Below, piece by piece: positions 15,289-24,144 of a DNA stretch of 64,000 nucleotides. The translations under genes were made by a program, and so were the position numbers. The notes under the pieces are model-generated. The model was given only the letters and a program-made list of their open reading frames with translations, searched no databases and had not been told where the DNA came from. The stretch is from Gaiella occulta (lineage in GTDB: Bacteria; Actinomycetota; Thermoleophilia; Gaiellales; Gaiellaceae). Each line of letters starts with the position of its first letter. Position 1 is the stretch's first letter. The stretch is from positions 62,001-126,000 of the forward strand of contig NZ_QQZY01000003.1 of NCBI RefSeq assembly GCF_003351045.1. The letters are read 5' to 3'.

Positions 15289-17703
15289 ATGTCTGCCGAC
15301 GCCTCGCTGCGCGCGAACGTCCGCCTGCTCGGCGACGTGCTCGGCCGCGTGCTCGTGGAGCAGGAGGGGCCCGAGCTGCTCGCGGACGAGGAGCACGTGC
15401 GCGCCCTCGCGCGCGCGGCACGTGAGGGAGGCTCGCGCGACGAGCTGCGCGACGCCGTCGCCGCGCTCGGGCTCGACCGCGCCGCCGTCGTGCTCCGCGC
15501 CTTCGCGCTCTTCTTCCAGCTCGCGAACATCGCCGAGCAGCACCACCGCATCCGGCGTCGGCGTGAGTACGAGCACGAGCGAAGGATCCCCAACGAGTCG
15601 CTCGCCGACGCGTTCGTGCGTCTCGAGGGTGTCGGCGACGACGCTCTGCGGGAGGCGGCGGCGGGCGTGTCGGTCGAGCTCGTGCTCACCGCCCATCCGA
15701 CCGAGGCGACGCGGCGTACCGTGCTCGAGGCGCACCGGCGCATCGCGGCGCTGCTGGCCGCCCTCGACGACGCCGCCCTCCCGGGCTCCGAGCGCGAGCG
15801 CGTCGAGGAGGCGCTCGCCGAGGAGATCACGATCCTGTGGCAGACCGACGAGGTGCGCTCGCGGCGCCCGCGTGTCGTCGACGAGATCCGCCAGGGGCTG
15901 TGGTTCGTCGAGCAGAGCCTGTGGGATGCGGTGCCGCGGCTCGCCCGCTCGTTCGCCGACCGGCTCCCCGACGCCGAGCTGCCGCTGCGGTTCGGTACCT
16001 GGATCGGCGGCGACCTCGACGGCAACCCGAATGCCGGGCCCGAGACGGTCGAGGACGCGCTCGAGCGCGCGCGCCAGCTCGCGCTCGAGCTGTACCGCCG
16101 GGAGCTGCGCGCGCTCGGCGCGGCCTGGGGCATGTCGACGACCGTGCTCGGCGACGTGCCGGAGCTCGGGGGCGAGGACGAGCCGTTCCGCGCACGCCTC
16201 GTCGAGATCTGGGGCCGGCTCGCCGACGACGCCTACGCCGACGGCGCGGCGCTGCTCGACGACCTCGACGTGCTGGACGCGGCCCTGCGCTCGCATCGCG
16301 GCGAGCGCATGGCAGACGGAGGGCTCGCCGACGTGCGCAGGCGCGTCCTCGTGTTCGGGTTGCATCTCGCCAAGCTCGACGTGCGCGTCCATTCGTCGGC
16401 GGTACGGGAGCCCGACGAGCGGCTGCGGCGTACGCTCGCCGCCGCGGCGCGTGCCCGGCGCCGGCACGGCGCCCGCGCCCTCGACCGCCTGATCGTCTCG
16501 ATGACCCACACGGCCGACGACGTCCTCGCGGCCGAGGCGCTCGCCGCCGAGGCGGGAGCCGAGCTCCAGGGCGTGCCGTTGCTCGAGACGATCGACGACC
16601 TGCGCGGCGCGCCCGCGCTCGTCAGCGAGCTGCTCGAGCGCAGTCCGCGGAAGGCGCTCGAGGTGATGGTGGGCTACTCGGACTCCGGCAAGGACGGCGG
16701 CCCGCTGACGGCCCAGTGGGAGATCTACCGGGCCCAGGAAGAGCTCGTCCGCATCGCCCGCGCGCGTGGCGTCCGTCTCACCATCTTCCACGGGCGCGGC
16801 GGCTCGGCGGGGCGCGGCGGCGGCCCGACGCACGCGGCGATCCTCGCCCAGCCGCCCGGCGCGGTCGACGGCCGCCTCAAGCTCACCGAGCAGGGCGAGA
16901 CGATCGCGTTCAAGTACGGCCTGCCCGGGCTCGCCGAGCGCAACCTCGAGGCGGCGCTCGCGGCGACGCTGCTCACGCGCTTCCCCGCCGCCGCCGGCCT
17001 CGAGCCGCCGAACGCGGGCGACACGATGGACGAGCTCTCGGCGGCGGCCTTCGCCGCCTACCGCCGCCTCGTCTGGGACGACCCGGGGTTCCCGCGCTTC
17101 TTCCGCAGCTTCACGCCCGTCGACGAGCTGGCGCTGCTCGAGATCGGCTCGCGGCCCGTCTCGCGGCCGGAGGCGGCGGCGACCGGCGAGCTTGCCGCGC
17201 TGCGGGCGATCCCGTGGGTGTTCGCGTGGACGCAGAACCGCTGCCTGCTTCCCGCCTGGTACGGCTGCGGCACCGCCTTCCACGCCTACGGTCTCGAGGG
17301 CGAGCGGCTCACACGGCTCCGCCGGCTCTACCGCGAGTGGCCGTTCTTCCGTGCCTTCCTCGAGAACCTCGAGATGACGCTCGCCAAGTCGAGCTTCGAG
17401 ATCGCCGAGGCATACGTGTCGCTCGTCCCTGCCGCGGCCGAGCCCGGCCGCTTCTGGGCGTCTCTCGCGGCCGAGCATCGCCGTACGGTGGAGGCGGTGC
17501 TGTCGATCGTCGAGGCGGACGAGCTGCTCGACCGCCACCCCGTCGTGCAGCGCTCGATCAGGCTGCGCAACCCGTACGTCGACCCGATGAACGCGATCCA
17601 GGTTGAGCTGTTGCGCGCCTGGCGCGGGGGAGACGAGGCCGCGCGACGGCCGCTGCTGCGCTCGATCGCCGGTATCGCCGCGGCGCTCCGCAACACGGGA
17701 TAG
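15289..17703 (+). CDS. ppc: phosphoenolpyruvate carboxylase
   Basis: Anaplerotic fixation of bicarbonate onto PEP to form oxaloacetate. The 804-residue protein carries all core motifs: LTAHPTEATRRT (catalytic His), VMVGYSDSGKDGG, the mobile loop FHGRGGSAGRGGGP and the C-terminal ending LRNTG, close to the invariant QNTG. It is somewhat shorter than the 870-930 residues of enterobacterial enzymes. It starts 18 nt after the formate dehydrogenase operon with its own -10 box. CO2 from formate oxidation could feed it, but that link is inference. Confidence 0.97.
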   Translation: MSADASLRANVRLLGDVLGRVLVEQEGPELLADEEHVRALARAAREGGSRDELRDAVAALGLDRAAVVLRAFALFFQLANIAEQHHRIRRRREYEHERRIPNESLADAFVRLEGVGDDALREAAAGVSVELVLTAHPTEATRRTVLEAHRRIAALLAALDDAALPGSERERVEEALAEEITILWQTDEVRSRRPRVVDEIRQGLWFVEQSLWDAVPRLARSFADRLPDAELPLRFGTWIGGDLDGNPNAGPETVEDALERARQLALELYRRELRALGAAWGMSTTVLGDVPELGGEDEPFRARLVEIWGRLADDAYADGAALLDDLDVLDAALRSHRGERMADGGLADVRRRVLVFGLHLAKLDVRVHSSAVREPDERLRRTLAAAARARRRHGARALDRLIVSMTHTADDVLAAEALAAEAGAELQGVPLLETIDDLRGAPALVSELLERSPRKALEVMVGYSDSGKDGGPLTAQWEIYRAQEELVRIARARGVRLTIFHGRGGSAGRGGGPTHAAILAQPPGAVDGRLKLTEQGETIAFKYGLPGLAERNLEAALAATLLTRFPAAAGLEPPNAGDTMDELSAAAFAAYRRLVWDDPGFPRFFRSFTPVDELALLEIGSRPVSRPEAAATGELAALRAIPWVFAWTQNRCLLPAWYGCGTAFHAYGLEGERLTRLRRLYREWPFFRAFLENLEMTLAKSSFEIAEAYVSLVPAAAEPGRFWASLAAEHRRTVEAVLSIVEADELLDRHPVVQRSIRLRNPYVDPMNAIQVELLRAWRGGDEAARRPLLRSIAGIAAALRNTG

Positions 17704-17723
17704 GACTCCGGGGAGGAGAGAAG

Positions 17724-17752
17724 CGAGAGGCCCGCCGAGCGCGGGCCTCTCG
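17724..17752. terminator. bidirectional terminator between ppc and the sigma gene
   Basis: A perfect 12-bp stem (17724-17735 with 17741-17752, loop CGAGC) between two convergent genes. No T-run on either side. Confidence 0.65.
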
Positions 17753-17772
17753 TCGAGCGGATGCTGCGGCCG

Positions 17773-18951
17773 CTACGCGGCGAGGTGAACGTCGTCGCCG
17801 CCGGCGTGGACGACGTCCTTGAGCTGGTGCTGCAGGCGCGTCAGCGCGCGGGACTCGATCTGGCGCACCCGCTCCCGCGTGAGGCCGAGCTCCTTGCCGA
17901 TCGCCTCGAGCGTCCACTGCTCGCCGGCGAAGCCGAAGCGCAGCTCGAGCACGCGGCGGTCCGGCTCCTGCAGCGCCTCCACGGCGCGGCGCACCTCGAG
18001 CCGCTGCAGCGTCTCGTCCGCCTCGTCGGCGGGATCGACGGCGCTGCGGTCGGCGAACAGGTCGCCGAGCTCGCCGTCGCCGTCCGAGCCGACCGACTGG
18101 TTCAGCGACACGGACGCGTCGGCGGTGGACAGCGCTTCCTCGACGTGCGACTCCTTGAGGCCGGTCTCCTTGGCGAGCTCCTCGATCGTCGGCTCGCGCT
18201 CGAGCTTCACCTCGAGGCGCTGCCGGGCGCGGGCGAGCTTCTGCTGCCGCTCCTGCACGTGCACCGGCACGCGGATCGTGGCGCCCTGGTTGGAGATCGC
18301 CCGCTGGCAGGCCTGCCGGATCCACCACGTCGCGTACGTGGAGAACTTGTAGCCCTTGCGCCAGTCGAACTTCTCGACCGCGCGGTTGAGGCCGATGACG
18401 CCGTCCTGGATCAGGTCGAGGAAGGGCACGCCGTGGCCGCGGTACTTCTTCGCGATGGAGACGACGAGGCGCAGGTTGGCGTTGATCATGCGCTCCTTCG
18501 CGGCCTTGTCGCCGCGCTCGACGCGCTTCGCGAGCGTGACCTCCTCGGCCGCCGTGAGGAGCTTGTGCCTGCCGACGTCCTGCAGGAAGAGCTGGAGCGA
18601 GTCGGTCAGCACCGGGGCCGCGTCGGCGGTCCAGGCGGCCTCCTCGGCTGCCGCGGCAGCGTCGGGCTCCTCGGCGTCCTCGGTCTCGCCGACGGTGATC
18701 GCGCGGTCGGCCAGCGCCGCCCGCACGTCGTCGACGGCGACCTCGTCGAGGTCGAGCTCGAGCGCCAGGGCCTCGAGCTCCGACGCCTCCACGCGTCCGC
18801 GCTCCTGGGCGTCGGACAGGAAGGTGTCGATGGCAGGGATGTCGATCGTCGTGTTCAGCGTGATTCCTTTCGGTATCTTCGTCCTCGTCGTGGATGCTCG
18901 CGCGTGGGGCTGCGCTGCGGTCGCACGAGCGCTTCGGGGCTCACTCGACAC
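17773..18951 (-). CDS. RNA polymerase sigma factor, RpoD/SigA type
   Basis: Primary-type sigma-70 factor. Region 1.2 begins [21 protein letters not shown]; region 2 contains [21 protein letters not shown] and the -10-recognition helix [19 protein letters not shown]; region 3 follows; region 4 ends with the -35 helix-turn-helix [19 protein letters not shown]. The GTG at 18951 gives 392 residues, but the first 30 look like non-coding read-through. The only candidate start supported by a ribosome site is a CTG at 18858-18856 preceded by AAAGGA, giving about 361 residues. It may be the housekeeping sigma or a close group-2 paralogue. Confidence 0.92.
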   Translation of the reverse strand: MSSEPRSARATAAQPHARASTTRTKIPKGITLNTTIDIPAIDTFLSDAQERGRVEASELEALALELDLDEVAVDDVRAALADRAITVGETEDAEEPDAAAAAEEAAWTADAAPVLTDSLQLFLQDVGRHKLLTAAEEVTLAKRVERGDKAAKERMINANLRLVVSIAKKYRGHGVPFLDLIQDGVIGLNRAVEKFDWRKGYKFSTYATWWIRQACQRAISNQGATIRVPVHVQERQQKLARARQRLEVKLEREPTIEELAKETGLKESHVEEALSTADASVSLNQSVGSDGDGELGDLFADRSAVDPADEADETLQRLEVRRAVEALQEPDRRVLELRFGFAGEQWTLEAIGKELGLTRERVRQIESRALTRLQHQLKDVVHAGGDDVHLAA

Positions 18952-19011
18952 CGTTCTTCCAGGGCTCGCTCCACGCAGCCCCGTCGAACGCGTTTCCGCG
19001 GGAACGGTGTC

Positions 19012-19022
19012 CGTATAGTCTA
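19012..19022 (-). promoter_or_regulatory. possible promoter of the sigma gene
   Basis: On the minus strand TAGACTATACG contains two overlapping -10-like hexamers, TAGACT and TATACG. It lies about 150 nt before the CTG start. No good -35 is visible. Confidence 0.3.
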
Positions 19023-19092
19023 CAACGTTTGACGCCCGAGGGAATTCCCGGTTAGCGGGAGTTTTCCTTCTCCTTACAACCTCCCGTCGCGC

Positions 19093-20505
19093 TCAGACTC
19101 CGACGATCGTGATCGTGCGCGTGACGGCGTCGCCGTTCGCCGTGTTCAGGCTCGCCTTCACCGTGTAGGTCTGCTTCCTGGCGACCGTCAGGCCCGTCAC
19201 GCGGTACGACACGGTGCAGTCGGGCGCGAGGGCGACGCTCGGCTGCGACACCGCGACGACCGCCGCGCCCCGCGTCGTCTTCGACGTGATCCCGACGGGG
19301 GTTCCCGGCGCGTTGTTGGCGCAGAACGAGCGCACGTAGACCGTGAGGGCCGGATCCTTCGTCCCGCCCTTGACCGTGACCTTCCCGTTCGTCGCGCGCA
19401 GCGCGGCGGCGGCGGCCGCGAACCTCGCCTGGCCGGGCTTCGCGCTCCCGTCCCTGCGGTAGAGGCCGCTCTGCCACGGGCTGCCCTGAGAGTCCCGCAG
19501 CACGAACCAGACGAACATCGTCACGCGCGGATCCTTCCGGACGAGCGCGATCGCCTGCGGGATGTACTGCGCCTGCTGCGCCTCGGTGACGCCCTTCGGC
19601 TCTCCCGGCCTCGTCTCGTGGCCGTACTCGGTGATCCAGATGGGGATGTTCCTGCGCTGGAACCAGCCGTCGAGCGCCTTCTCGAACCGCGGCAGCGACG
19701 ACAGCGCCACGTTCGGCCACCTCACCTTCTGCGTCGGCTTCAGGTTGACCGGCACCGGGTACGGATGCTGCGCCCAGGCGTCGAACTTGAGCTTCCTGTT
19801 CGCCTTTGCCACGAGCTCGGCGAACTTGCCCGGCGACACCGCGTCGCTGACGCCGGCCTTCTTCCTGTCGCGCCCGTTCGACGACGTCTCCCCGATCGCG
19901 ACGAGCGCCCTGGGGCTGCCCGCCTTGATCCCGGCGTATCCCGCCGCGGCGAGCTTCGCGTAGGCGGCGGCGGAGACGATCTGCCCCTTCGCGTTGAACT
20001 GCGGCGACAGGAAGAGACCCAGGTTGGACTCGTTCCAGATGCCGTAGAAGCGGACGAACGGGTAGCCGGCGTAGCGGCCCGAGTAGCGCGCGGCCAGCGC
20101 CCGCGAGAAGTTCTGGAAGTCGGCCAGATTCGTCGGCAGGACGTTGCGGCCCTTGCCGCCGTTCGCCCACGGCGGCGTGCCCCACAAGGTGAGGAGCACC
20201 TCCATGTCGCGCGCCTGGGCGTTGCGGACGAGCTCGTCGAGGTCGTCGAGCCGGTAGGCGGGATCGAACGGATCGGCGGCATTCGCCGGCCGCGTCGGGG
20301 CGACGTCGGCCCAGGTCACGAGCGTCCGCAGGATCGACGCGTTGTTGGCGCCGTGCGCGAGATCCATCTCCGCCTGCCGATTTGCGTCGAAGCGCAGCAC
20401 GGGGTCGTCGTGGAAGCCGAGCCACATGCGCTCGGCCGAGGCGGCGACGGGAGCGAGGACGGCCGCGGCAACGACGGCGGCGACCAGCAGACGGACGGAA
20501 TGCAC
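19093..20505 (-). CDS. secreted clan GH-A-type glycoside hydrolase
   Basis: A 470-residue exported protein. Residues 1-24 are a signal peptide (VRLLVAAVVAAAVLAPVAASA). The catalytic (beta/alpha)8 barrel occupies about 28-345, with the acid/base Glu in FYGIWNESN and the nucleophile Glu in IPIWITEYGHE, the arrangement of clan GH-A (GH5/GH39-like). After it, residues 370-470 look like an all-beta Ig-type or carbohydrate-binding domain with two cysteines (SFCANNAPG, APDCTVSY). The ATG has GGAGG upstream. The polysaccharide substrate cannot be deduced. Confidence 0.8.
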   Translation of the reverse strand: MHSVRLLVAAVVAAAVLAPVAASAERMWLGFHDDPVLRFDANRQAEMDLAHGANNASILRTLVTWADVAPTRPANAADPFDPAYRLDDLDELVRNAQARDMEVLLTLWGTPPWANGGKGRNVLPTNLADFQNFSRALAARYSGRYAGYPFVRFYGIWNESNLGLFLSPQFNAKGQIVSAAAYAKLAAAGYAGIKAGSPRALVAIGETSSNGRDRKKAGVSDAVSPGKFAELVAKANRKLKFDAWAQHPYPVPVNLKPTQKVRWPNVALSSLPRFEKALDGWFQRRNIPIWITEYGHETRPGEPKGVTEAQQAQYIPQAIALVRKDPRVTMFVWFVLRDSQGSPWQSGLYRRDGSAKPGQARFAAAAAALRATNGKVTVKGGTKDPALTVYVRSFCANNAPGTPVGITSKTTRGAAVVAVSQPSVALAPDCTVSYRVTGLTVARKQTYTVKASLNTANGDAVTRTITIVGV

Positions 20506-20540
20506 GGGCTTCCTCCTTGCGGGACGGTGGTCGAGCCCCT

Positions 20541-20546
20541 ACCGTA
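20541..20546 (-). promoter_or_regulatory. -10 box for the glycoside hydrolase gene
   Basis: TACGGT on the minus strand, about 35 nt before the ATG at 20505, leaving room for the GGAGG ribosome site. Confidence 0.4.
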
Positions 20547-20591
20547 TCGATCTCCTGTGAGCGCGATGTGAAGGCTCGCCGTCACGCATCC

Positions 20592-20635
20592 GGCACAAAG
20601 GCGGCACACACCTGTTCCTGTTGCCCGCCTAGCGT
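20592..20635 (+). promoter_or_regulatory. putative promoter region of the peptide cassette
   Basis: TAGCGT at 20630-20635 could be a -10 box, 34 nt before the peptide gene. Upstream lie two direct copies of GGCACA (20592-20597 and 20603-20608) spaced 11 bp apart, about one helical turn, which may bind a regulator. Confidence 0.35.
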
Positions 20636-20669
20636 GAGCTGCGTCACCCACGAATCGAAGGAGGGACGC

Positions 20670-20894
20670 ATGGACACAGCGCTCGCGCTCGCGGCCCCGG
20701 CCTACAAGCCGCCCGCGCTCGCCTACCGCGGCGAGGTCGCCGAGACGGACGAGGTCGTCTGGTGGATCGTCGTCGTCGGCTTCGCCTATGCCATCGCGCT
20801 GGCGTACGCGGCCTGGTGCCGCCACGGTGGCGGCAGCGCCGAGATCCAGTTCGGCTGGTCGGGTTTCAAGGTTGTCTGCAAGAGCCCGTCCTGA
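20670..20894 (+). CDS. candidate precursor peptide with one membrane helix and two C-terminal-side cysteines
   Basis: A 74-residue protein with an excellent ribosome site (GAAGGAGGG at 20657-20665). Residues 1-28 are a leader-like segment ending in an acidic patch (GEVAETDE). Residues 29-49 form one hydrophobic helix (VVWWIVVVGFAYAIALAYAA). Residues 50-74 are a short tail with Cys50 and Cys70, able to form a disulfide, and a Gly/Trp/Phe-rich sequence (GGGSAEIQFGWSGFKVVC). It heads a cassette of ABC transporter genes and a PqqD-domain intramembrane protease, so I infer that it is the substrate of the system. No family is recognised. It could instead be a small structural membrane protein. Confidence 0.7.
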   Translation: MDTALALAAPAYKPPALAYRGEVAETDEVVWWIVVVGFAYAIALAYAAWCRHGGGSAEIQFGWSGFKVVCKSPS

Positions 20895-20900
20895 GAGCGG

Positions 20901-20929
20901 CGGGAGGGTGGCGTCGAGCCACCCTCCCG
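20901..20929 (+). terminator. 12-bp hairpin between the peptide gene and the ABC ATPase gene
   Basis: A perfect stem, 20901-20912 with 20918-20929, loop GTCGA. It begins 6 nt after the peptide stop and encloses the GTG of the next gene. It could end most transcripts (high peptide, low transporter) or hide the transporter's start codon. No T-run follows. Confidence 0.55.
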
Positions 20930-21681
20930 TTCCCCTCGTCGCCCGTGGTCTCGCCAAGCGCTACGGCCGCGCAGCGGCTCTGGCGGACGTCGACGTGCGC
21001 GTGCCCGCGGGCCGGGTCGTCGGTCTCGTCGGCCCGAACGGCTCCGGCAAGACGACGCTGCTGCACGTCGTCGCCGGCCTGACGCGACCCGATGCGGGAA
21101 CGGCCGTCGTTGCGGGCGAGCCCGCGGGCAGCCGGCTCGCCCGTGCGCGGGTCGGTCTCGTGCCGGACGAGCCGGCCGGCTTCGACGAGCTCACGGTGGG
21201 AGAGCTCGTGGCGCTCGTGCACGGGCTCTGGCGCGCTGGCGACGAGGCGACCGTCCGCGCGCGCGTGCTGCTCGACGCGTTCGGACTGGCTCCGCGCGCC
21301 GGGCAGCGGCTCGGCTCCCTCTCCCGCGGACTGCGCCGGCAGGCGAGCATCGTCGCCGCGTTCTCGCTCGCCCCACCGCTCGTGCTCGTCGACGAGGCGA
21401 CGGCGACGCTCGACCCGGAGGCGATCGTGGTGCTGGACGAGGCGATGCGCGCGCTCGCCTCCCGCGGCTGCGGCGTCCTGCTCGCGACCCAGGACCTGGC
21501 GTTCGCGGACGCGTCGTGCGACGAGCTCGTGCTGCTCGCGCAGGGCCGCGTCGTCGAGCGCGGGACCCCGGCCGAGCTACGAGAGCGGCGACGCGCGTCG
21601 TCGATCGAGGAGGTCTTCCTGGATGTCGTCGGAGAGCGCGGCCTGCGCGGTCGGGTGCGGGATGACCTGGCTGCTCTGTAG
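20908..21681 (+). CDS. ABC transporter ATP-binding protein of the peptide cassette
   Basis: Nucleotide-binding subunit of an exporter, 257 residues from GTG 20908, the only reasonable in-frame start. Walker A is GPNGSGKTT and Walker B LVLVDEA. The signature is degenerate (LSRGLRRQ instead of LSGGQ), and the switch histidine is replaced by Gln in LLATQDL. These changes may slow ATP hydrolysis or reflect a specialised role. It overlaps the permease gene by 20 nt. Its start codon lies inside a stable hairpin. Confidence 0.85.
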   Translation: MASSHPPVPLVARGLAKRYGRAAALADVDVRVPAGRVVGLVGPNGSGKTTLLHVVAGLTRPDAGTAVVAGEPAGSRLARARVGLVPDEPAGFDELTVGELVALVHGLWRAGDEATVRARVLLDAFGLAPRAGQRLGSLSRGLRRQASIVAAFSLAPPLVLVDEATATLDPEAIVVLDEAMRALASRGCGVLLATQDLAFADASCDELVLLAQGRVVERGTPAELRERRRASSIEEVFLDVVGERGLRGRVRDDLAAL

Positions 21682-23065
21682 GGCGCTGTGCGTCTGCCAG
21701 CTCCGGCGCCTCGCGTCACTGGCACGGCTCTCGCCCGTTGCGGCCGCGCTCACCTGCGTCGCGCTCGCGGGGGCGCCCGTCCTCCTCGCGCGGCTCGGCG
21801 CCGTGCTCGCGCGCGAGCTCGGCCCGTCCCTCGCCGACGCGGCGGTCGCCCGCGCGCTCGTCGTCGGCCCGCTGCTCGCCGCCGCCGCCGCGGGCGGCGT
21901 CCTCGGCCTCTCCGCCCGCGGCCGGGGCGAGCTCGGGCCGCAGCTCGCCGCCGCCCCGGTCGGCGCGATGGCGGCCGTCACGGCGTCGGCGCTCGCCCCG
22001 CTGCTCCTCGCCGCTGCGGCCGTGCTGCCGGGTGTCGCCGCTCTCGCCCTCGTGGTCGCTGCGGCCTCACCGGGAGGGCGCCCGGCAGGCGTCGCGCTCA
22101 CGCTCGTCCCCGTTGTGGGCGTGGCCGCCGGAGCTCTCGCGGTGGAAGCGATCGCCCATGCCGCTCGCGGCCGCCTGCTGGCGCCGCTCGTCGTCGTCCC
22201 CGCCGCAGCCTGCTGGCTCGCCGCCGGGGCGTGGGCGGGCGACGTTGCGCTCGGCCCGGTGGGCCTGACGGCCCTGTCTCTCGCGGGGTCGCAGGGCGCC
22301 TGGCAGGCGGTCGCCGGGTCTGCGGCGGCGGGCGCAGCGCTCGCGGCAGCCTGGGCGTGGCTCGCCGCCGTGCGGCCGCCGGCCGCACGGCGGCGAGCGC
22401 TTCGCGCGACGGCCGTCGTGCGCGGAGTCGGTGCGCTCGCGGCGGGAACGGCCGTCCTCGCGCTCCTTGCGCGGCGCGGCGAGACACGCATCGGGATCGC
22501 CTTCGCGTCGTTGCTCGGCGTCGCCGGGGTGGTGCTCGCCACGGCCTCGGGCGCGGGCGCCCCGGCGCCCTTGCAGCTCGGGGTGACGAGCACGCTGCTC
22601 GGCGCCGCGCTCGTGCCGACGGCGACGGCCGGAGCCGTCCTTCGCGGCCGCTGGCTGTGGGCGGCTGCCCCCACGGGGCGCCTGACGCCTCCCGCTCCCG
22701 CCTCGCTCGTCGCGGCGGCGGTCGTCCTCGCGGCCGTCGCTCCCGTCGTCGTCCTGGCAGCCGTCGTGTCCGGCGCTCGCGGCGGCGCGCTTGCCTCCGT
22801 GGCGGCGATGCTGGCCGGGACCGTCGCCGTCGCGGTACTGGCCGGCGTGCTCGTCCCCTGCCGCGGCGGCGGCATCGGCGATCAGCTTGCCACGTTCGCC
22901 GCCTTCGCCGCCTGCCTTGCCGCGGCGTCGGTGCTGGCGGGCCTCAGCGGGCCGCGCCTCGTTGCCGCGGGGCTGCCGTCGCCTGTGGCCGCCGCCCTGC
23001 TCGTCTGCTGCGCGTGGCTGGCTGCGCACGGCGCCTTCGTGGCACGCGTGCGCAGGGGCGGCTGA
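21662..23065 (+). CDS. multi-pass membrane permease of the peptide cassette
   Basis: A 467-residue, very Ala/Val/Leu-rich integral membrane protein with roughly a dozen hydrophobic segments and almost no large soluble domain. It has no family motif I can name, but its position between the ATPase and protease genes and its 20-nt overlap with the ATPase gene make it the membrane partner of the exporter. The stop overlaps the next ATG by one base. Confidence 0.75.
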   Translation: MTWLLCRALCVCQLRRLASLARLSPVAAALTCVALAGAPVLLARLGAVLARELGPSLADAAVARALVVGPLLAAAAAGGVLGLSARGRGELGPQLAAAPVGAMAAVTASALAPLLLAAAAVLPGVAALALVVAAASPGGRPAGVALTLVPVVGVAAGALAVEAIAHAARGRLLAPLVVVPAAACWLAAGAWAGDVALGPVGLTALSLAGSQGAWQAVAGSAAAGAALAAAWAWLAAVRPPAARRRALRATAVVRGVGALAAGTAVLALLARRGETRIGIAFASLLGVAGVVLATASGAGAPAPLQLGVTSTLLGAALVPTATAGAVLRGRWLWAAAPTGRLTPPAPASLVAAAVVLAAVAPVVVLAAVVSGARGGALASVAAMLAGTVAVAVLAGVLVPCRGGGIGDQLATFAAFAACLAAASVLAGLSGPRLVAAGLPSPVAAALLVCCAWLAAHGAFVARVRRGG

Positions 23066-23880
23066 TGCTCGAGTCCGGCGACCGCCTCGTGCTGCCGCAT
23101 GGGGTGGCGCTGCGCGACGGGCTCCTCGCCGACGAGGTTCGGGGCGAGGGATGGCCGCTCAACGCCGCCGGGGAGCTGGTGCTGGCACGCGTGGGCGCGA
23201 GCCTGGCAGAGATCGTGGACGAGGTCGCCGCCACGTTCGCCCTCCCCGTCGCCCGCGCCCGCGCCGACGTGCTCGCCTTCGTCTGGCAGCTCAACCGCCT
23301 CAGCCTCGCGAACCTCGACCATCCCGGTGGACGCCTGCGTCGTCTCCTGGCCTGGCTTCGCCTGGCGGCCCGGCTGCTCCCCGCCGGCGCGATTCCCCAC
23401 TCGACCGCGCGCCGGCATCCCGTCGACACGACCTCCGCACGCAGATCCGTGCTCACGGTGTTCGCCGCGGTGTGGCGGCGGGCGGCGGCGATCGCTTTCC
23501 TCGGCGTGCTCGCGGTCGCCCACGTCGAGGCGTTCGCCGGCAGCGTCGAGCCGTCCGCTGCGCTTGCGATCGGGGCCGCCTGCGGCGGAGGGCTTGCGTT
23601 CCACGAGGCGGCGCACGCGGTGGCGCTGCGCGGCGTTCCGACGGCGCTCGTCGTACGCGGGCGGCGCACCTACCTCCTGCACGCCGCGCTGGCGTCCCGG
23701 CGCCGGGCGCTCGTCGCGCTCGCGGGCCCGCTCGCCGTCGCCGCAGCCGGCGTCCTTGCCGCGGCGGTCGCCGCCGCGCTCGGATCGGCATCCGTGGCGA
23801 TCGCAGCCGGGCCTCTCTGCGCGCACGCGGTCGCTCTCACCGTCCTCGCCTCCGACGGGAGGGCGGCATGCGGATTGTGA
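23065..23880 (+). CDS. PqqD-like domain fused to an M50-type intramembrane metalloprotease
   Basis: A 271-residue fusion. Residues 1-85 match the PqqD/RRE fold, which binds leader peptides in RiPP systems: LVLPHGVALRDGLL, then GWPLNAAGELVLARV, SLAEIVDEVAATF and VLAFVWQLNRLSL. Residues 135-271 are four hydrophobic segments with the zinc motif HEAAH (His180, Glu181, His184) and the third ligand in SDGR (Asp264), as in site-2 proteases. I infer that it recognises the 74-residue peptide through the PqqD domain and cuts it in or near its membrane helix. M50 proteases are known in YydH and daptide peptide systems, but I know of no such PqqD fusion there. Confidence 0.82.
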   Translation: MLESGDRLVLPHGVALRDGLLADEVRGEGWPLNAAGELVLARVGASLAEIVDEVAATFALPVARARADVLAFVWQLNRLSLANLDHPGGRLRRLLAWLRLAARLLPAGAIPHSTARRHPVDTTSARRSVLTVFAAVWRRAAAIAFLGVLAVAHVEAFAGSVEPSAALAIGAACGGGLAFHEAAHAVALRGVPTALVVRGRRTYLLHAALASRRRALVALAGPLAVAAAGVLAAAVAAALGSASVAIAAGPLCAHAVALTVLASDGRAACGL

Positions 23881-24131
23881 AGGCATTCCTCCTCGGCGCG
23901 CTCGCGGCGGGGCTGCTCGCCTACACGGCCGCGGCCGCGCTCGCGGCCGTCTCGCAGGCGTCCGGCGCGGATGTGCTCCGGCTCGCGCTGGGACCGCTCG
24001 TGCTCGTCGCCGTGGACACGCGGGCGGGCACCACGACGACCACCTTCGGCTCGGGCCTGCTCGTGCTCGCCGTCGCGGGCGGCCTCGCAAACGCGCTCGC
24101 GGCGACGGTGCTCGCCCGCCGCTCACGTTGA
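23868..24131 (+). CDS. small two-helix membrane protein at the end of the peptide cassette
   Basis: An 87-residue protein whose ATG overlaps the protease gene by 13 nt. Two long hydrophobic segments (residues 5-33 and 62-83) flank a short loop with a Thr-rich stretch (TRAGTTTTTFGSG). Translational coupling puts it in the cassette; an immunity or accessory membrane role is a guess. No family is recognised. Confidence 0.65.
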   Translation: MRIVKAFLLGALAAGLLAYTAAAALAAVSQASGADVLRLALGPLVLVAVDTRAGTTTTTFGSGLLVLAVAGGLANALAATVLARRSR

Positions 24132-24144
24132 CGCCCCGATCGCG

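Noticed and set aside
15280-17538. 752-residue open frame on the minus strand
   Set aside because: Antisense shadow of ppc in GC-rich DNA; composition is Arg/Ala/Glu-rich without motifs, and the plus strand encodes an unmistakable PEP carboxylase.
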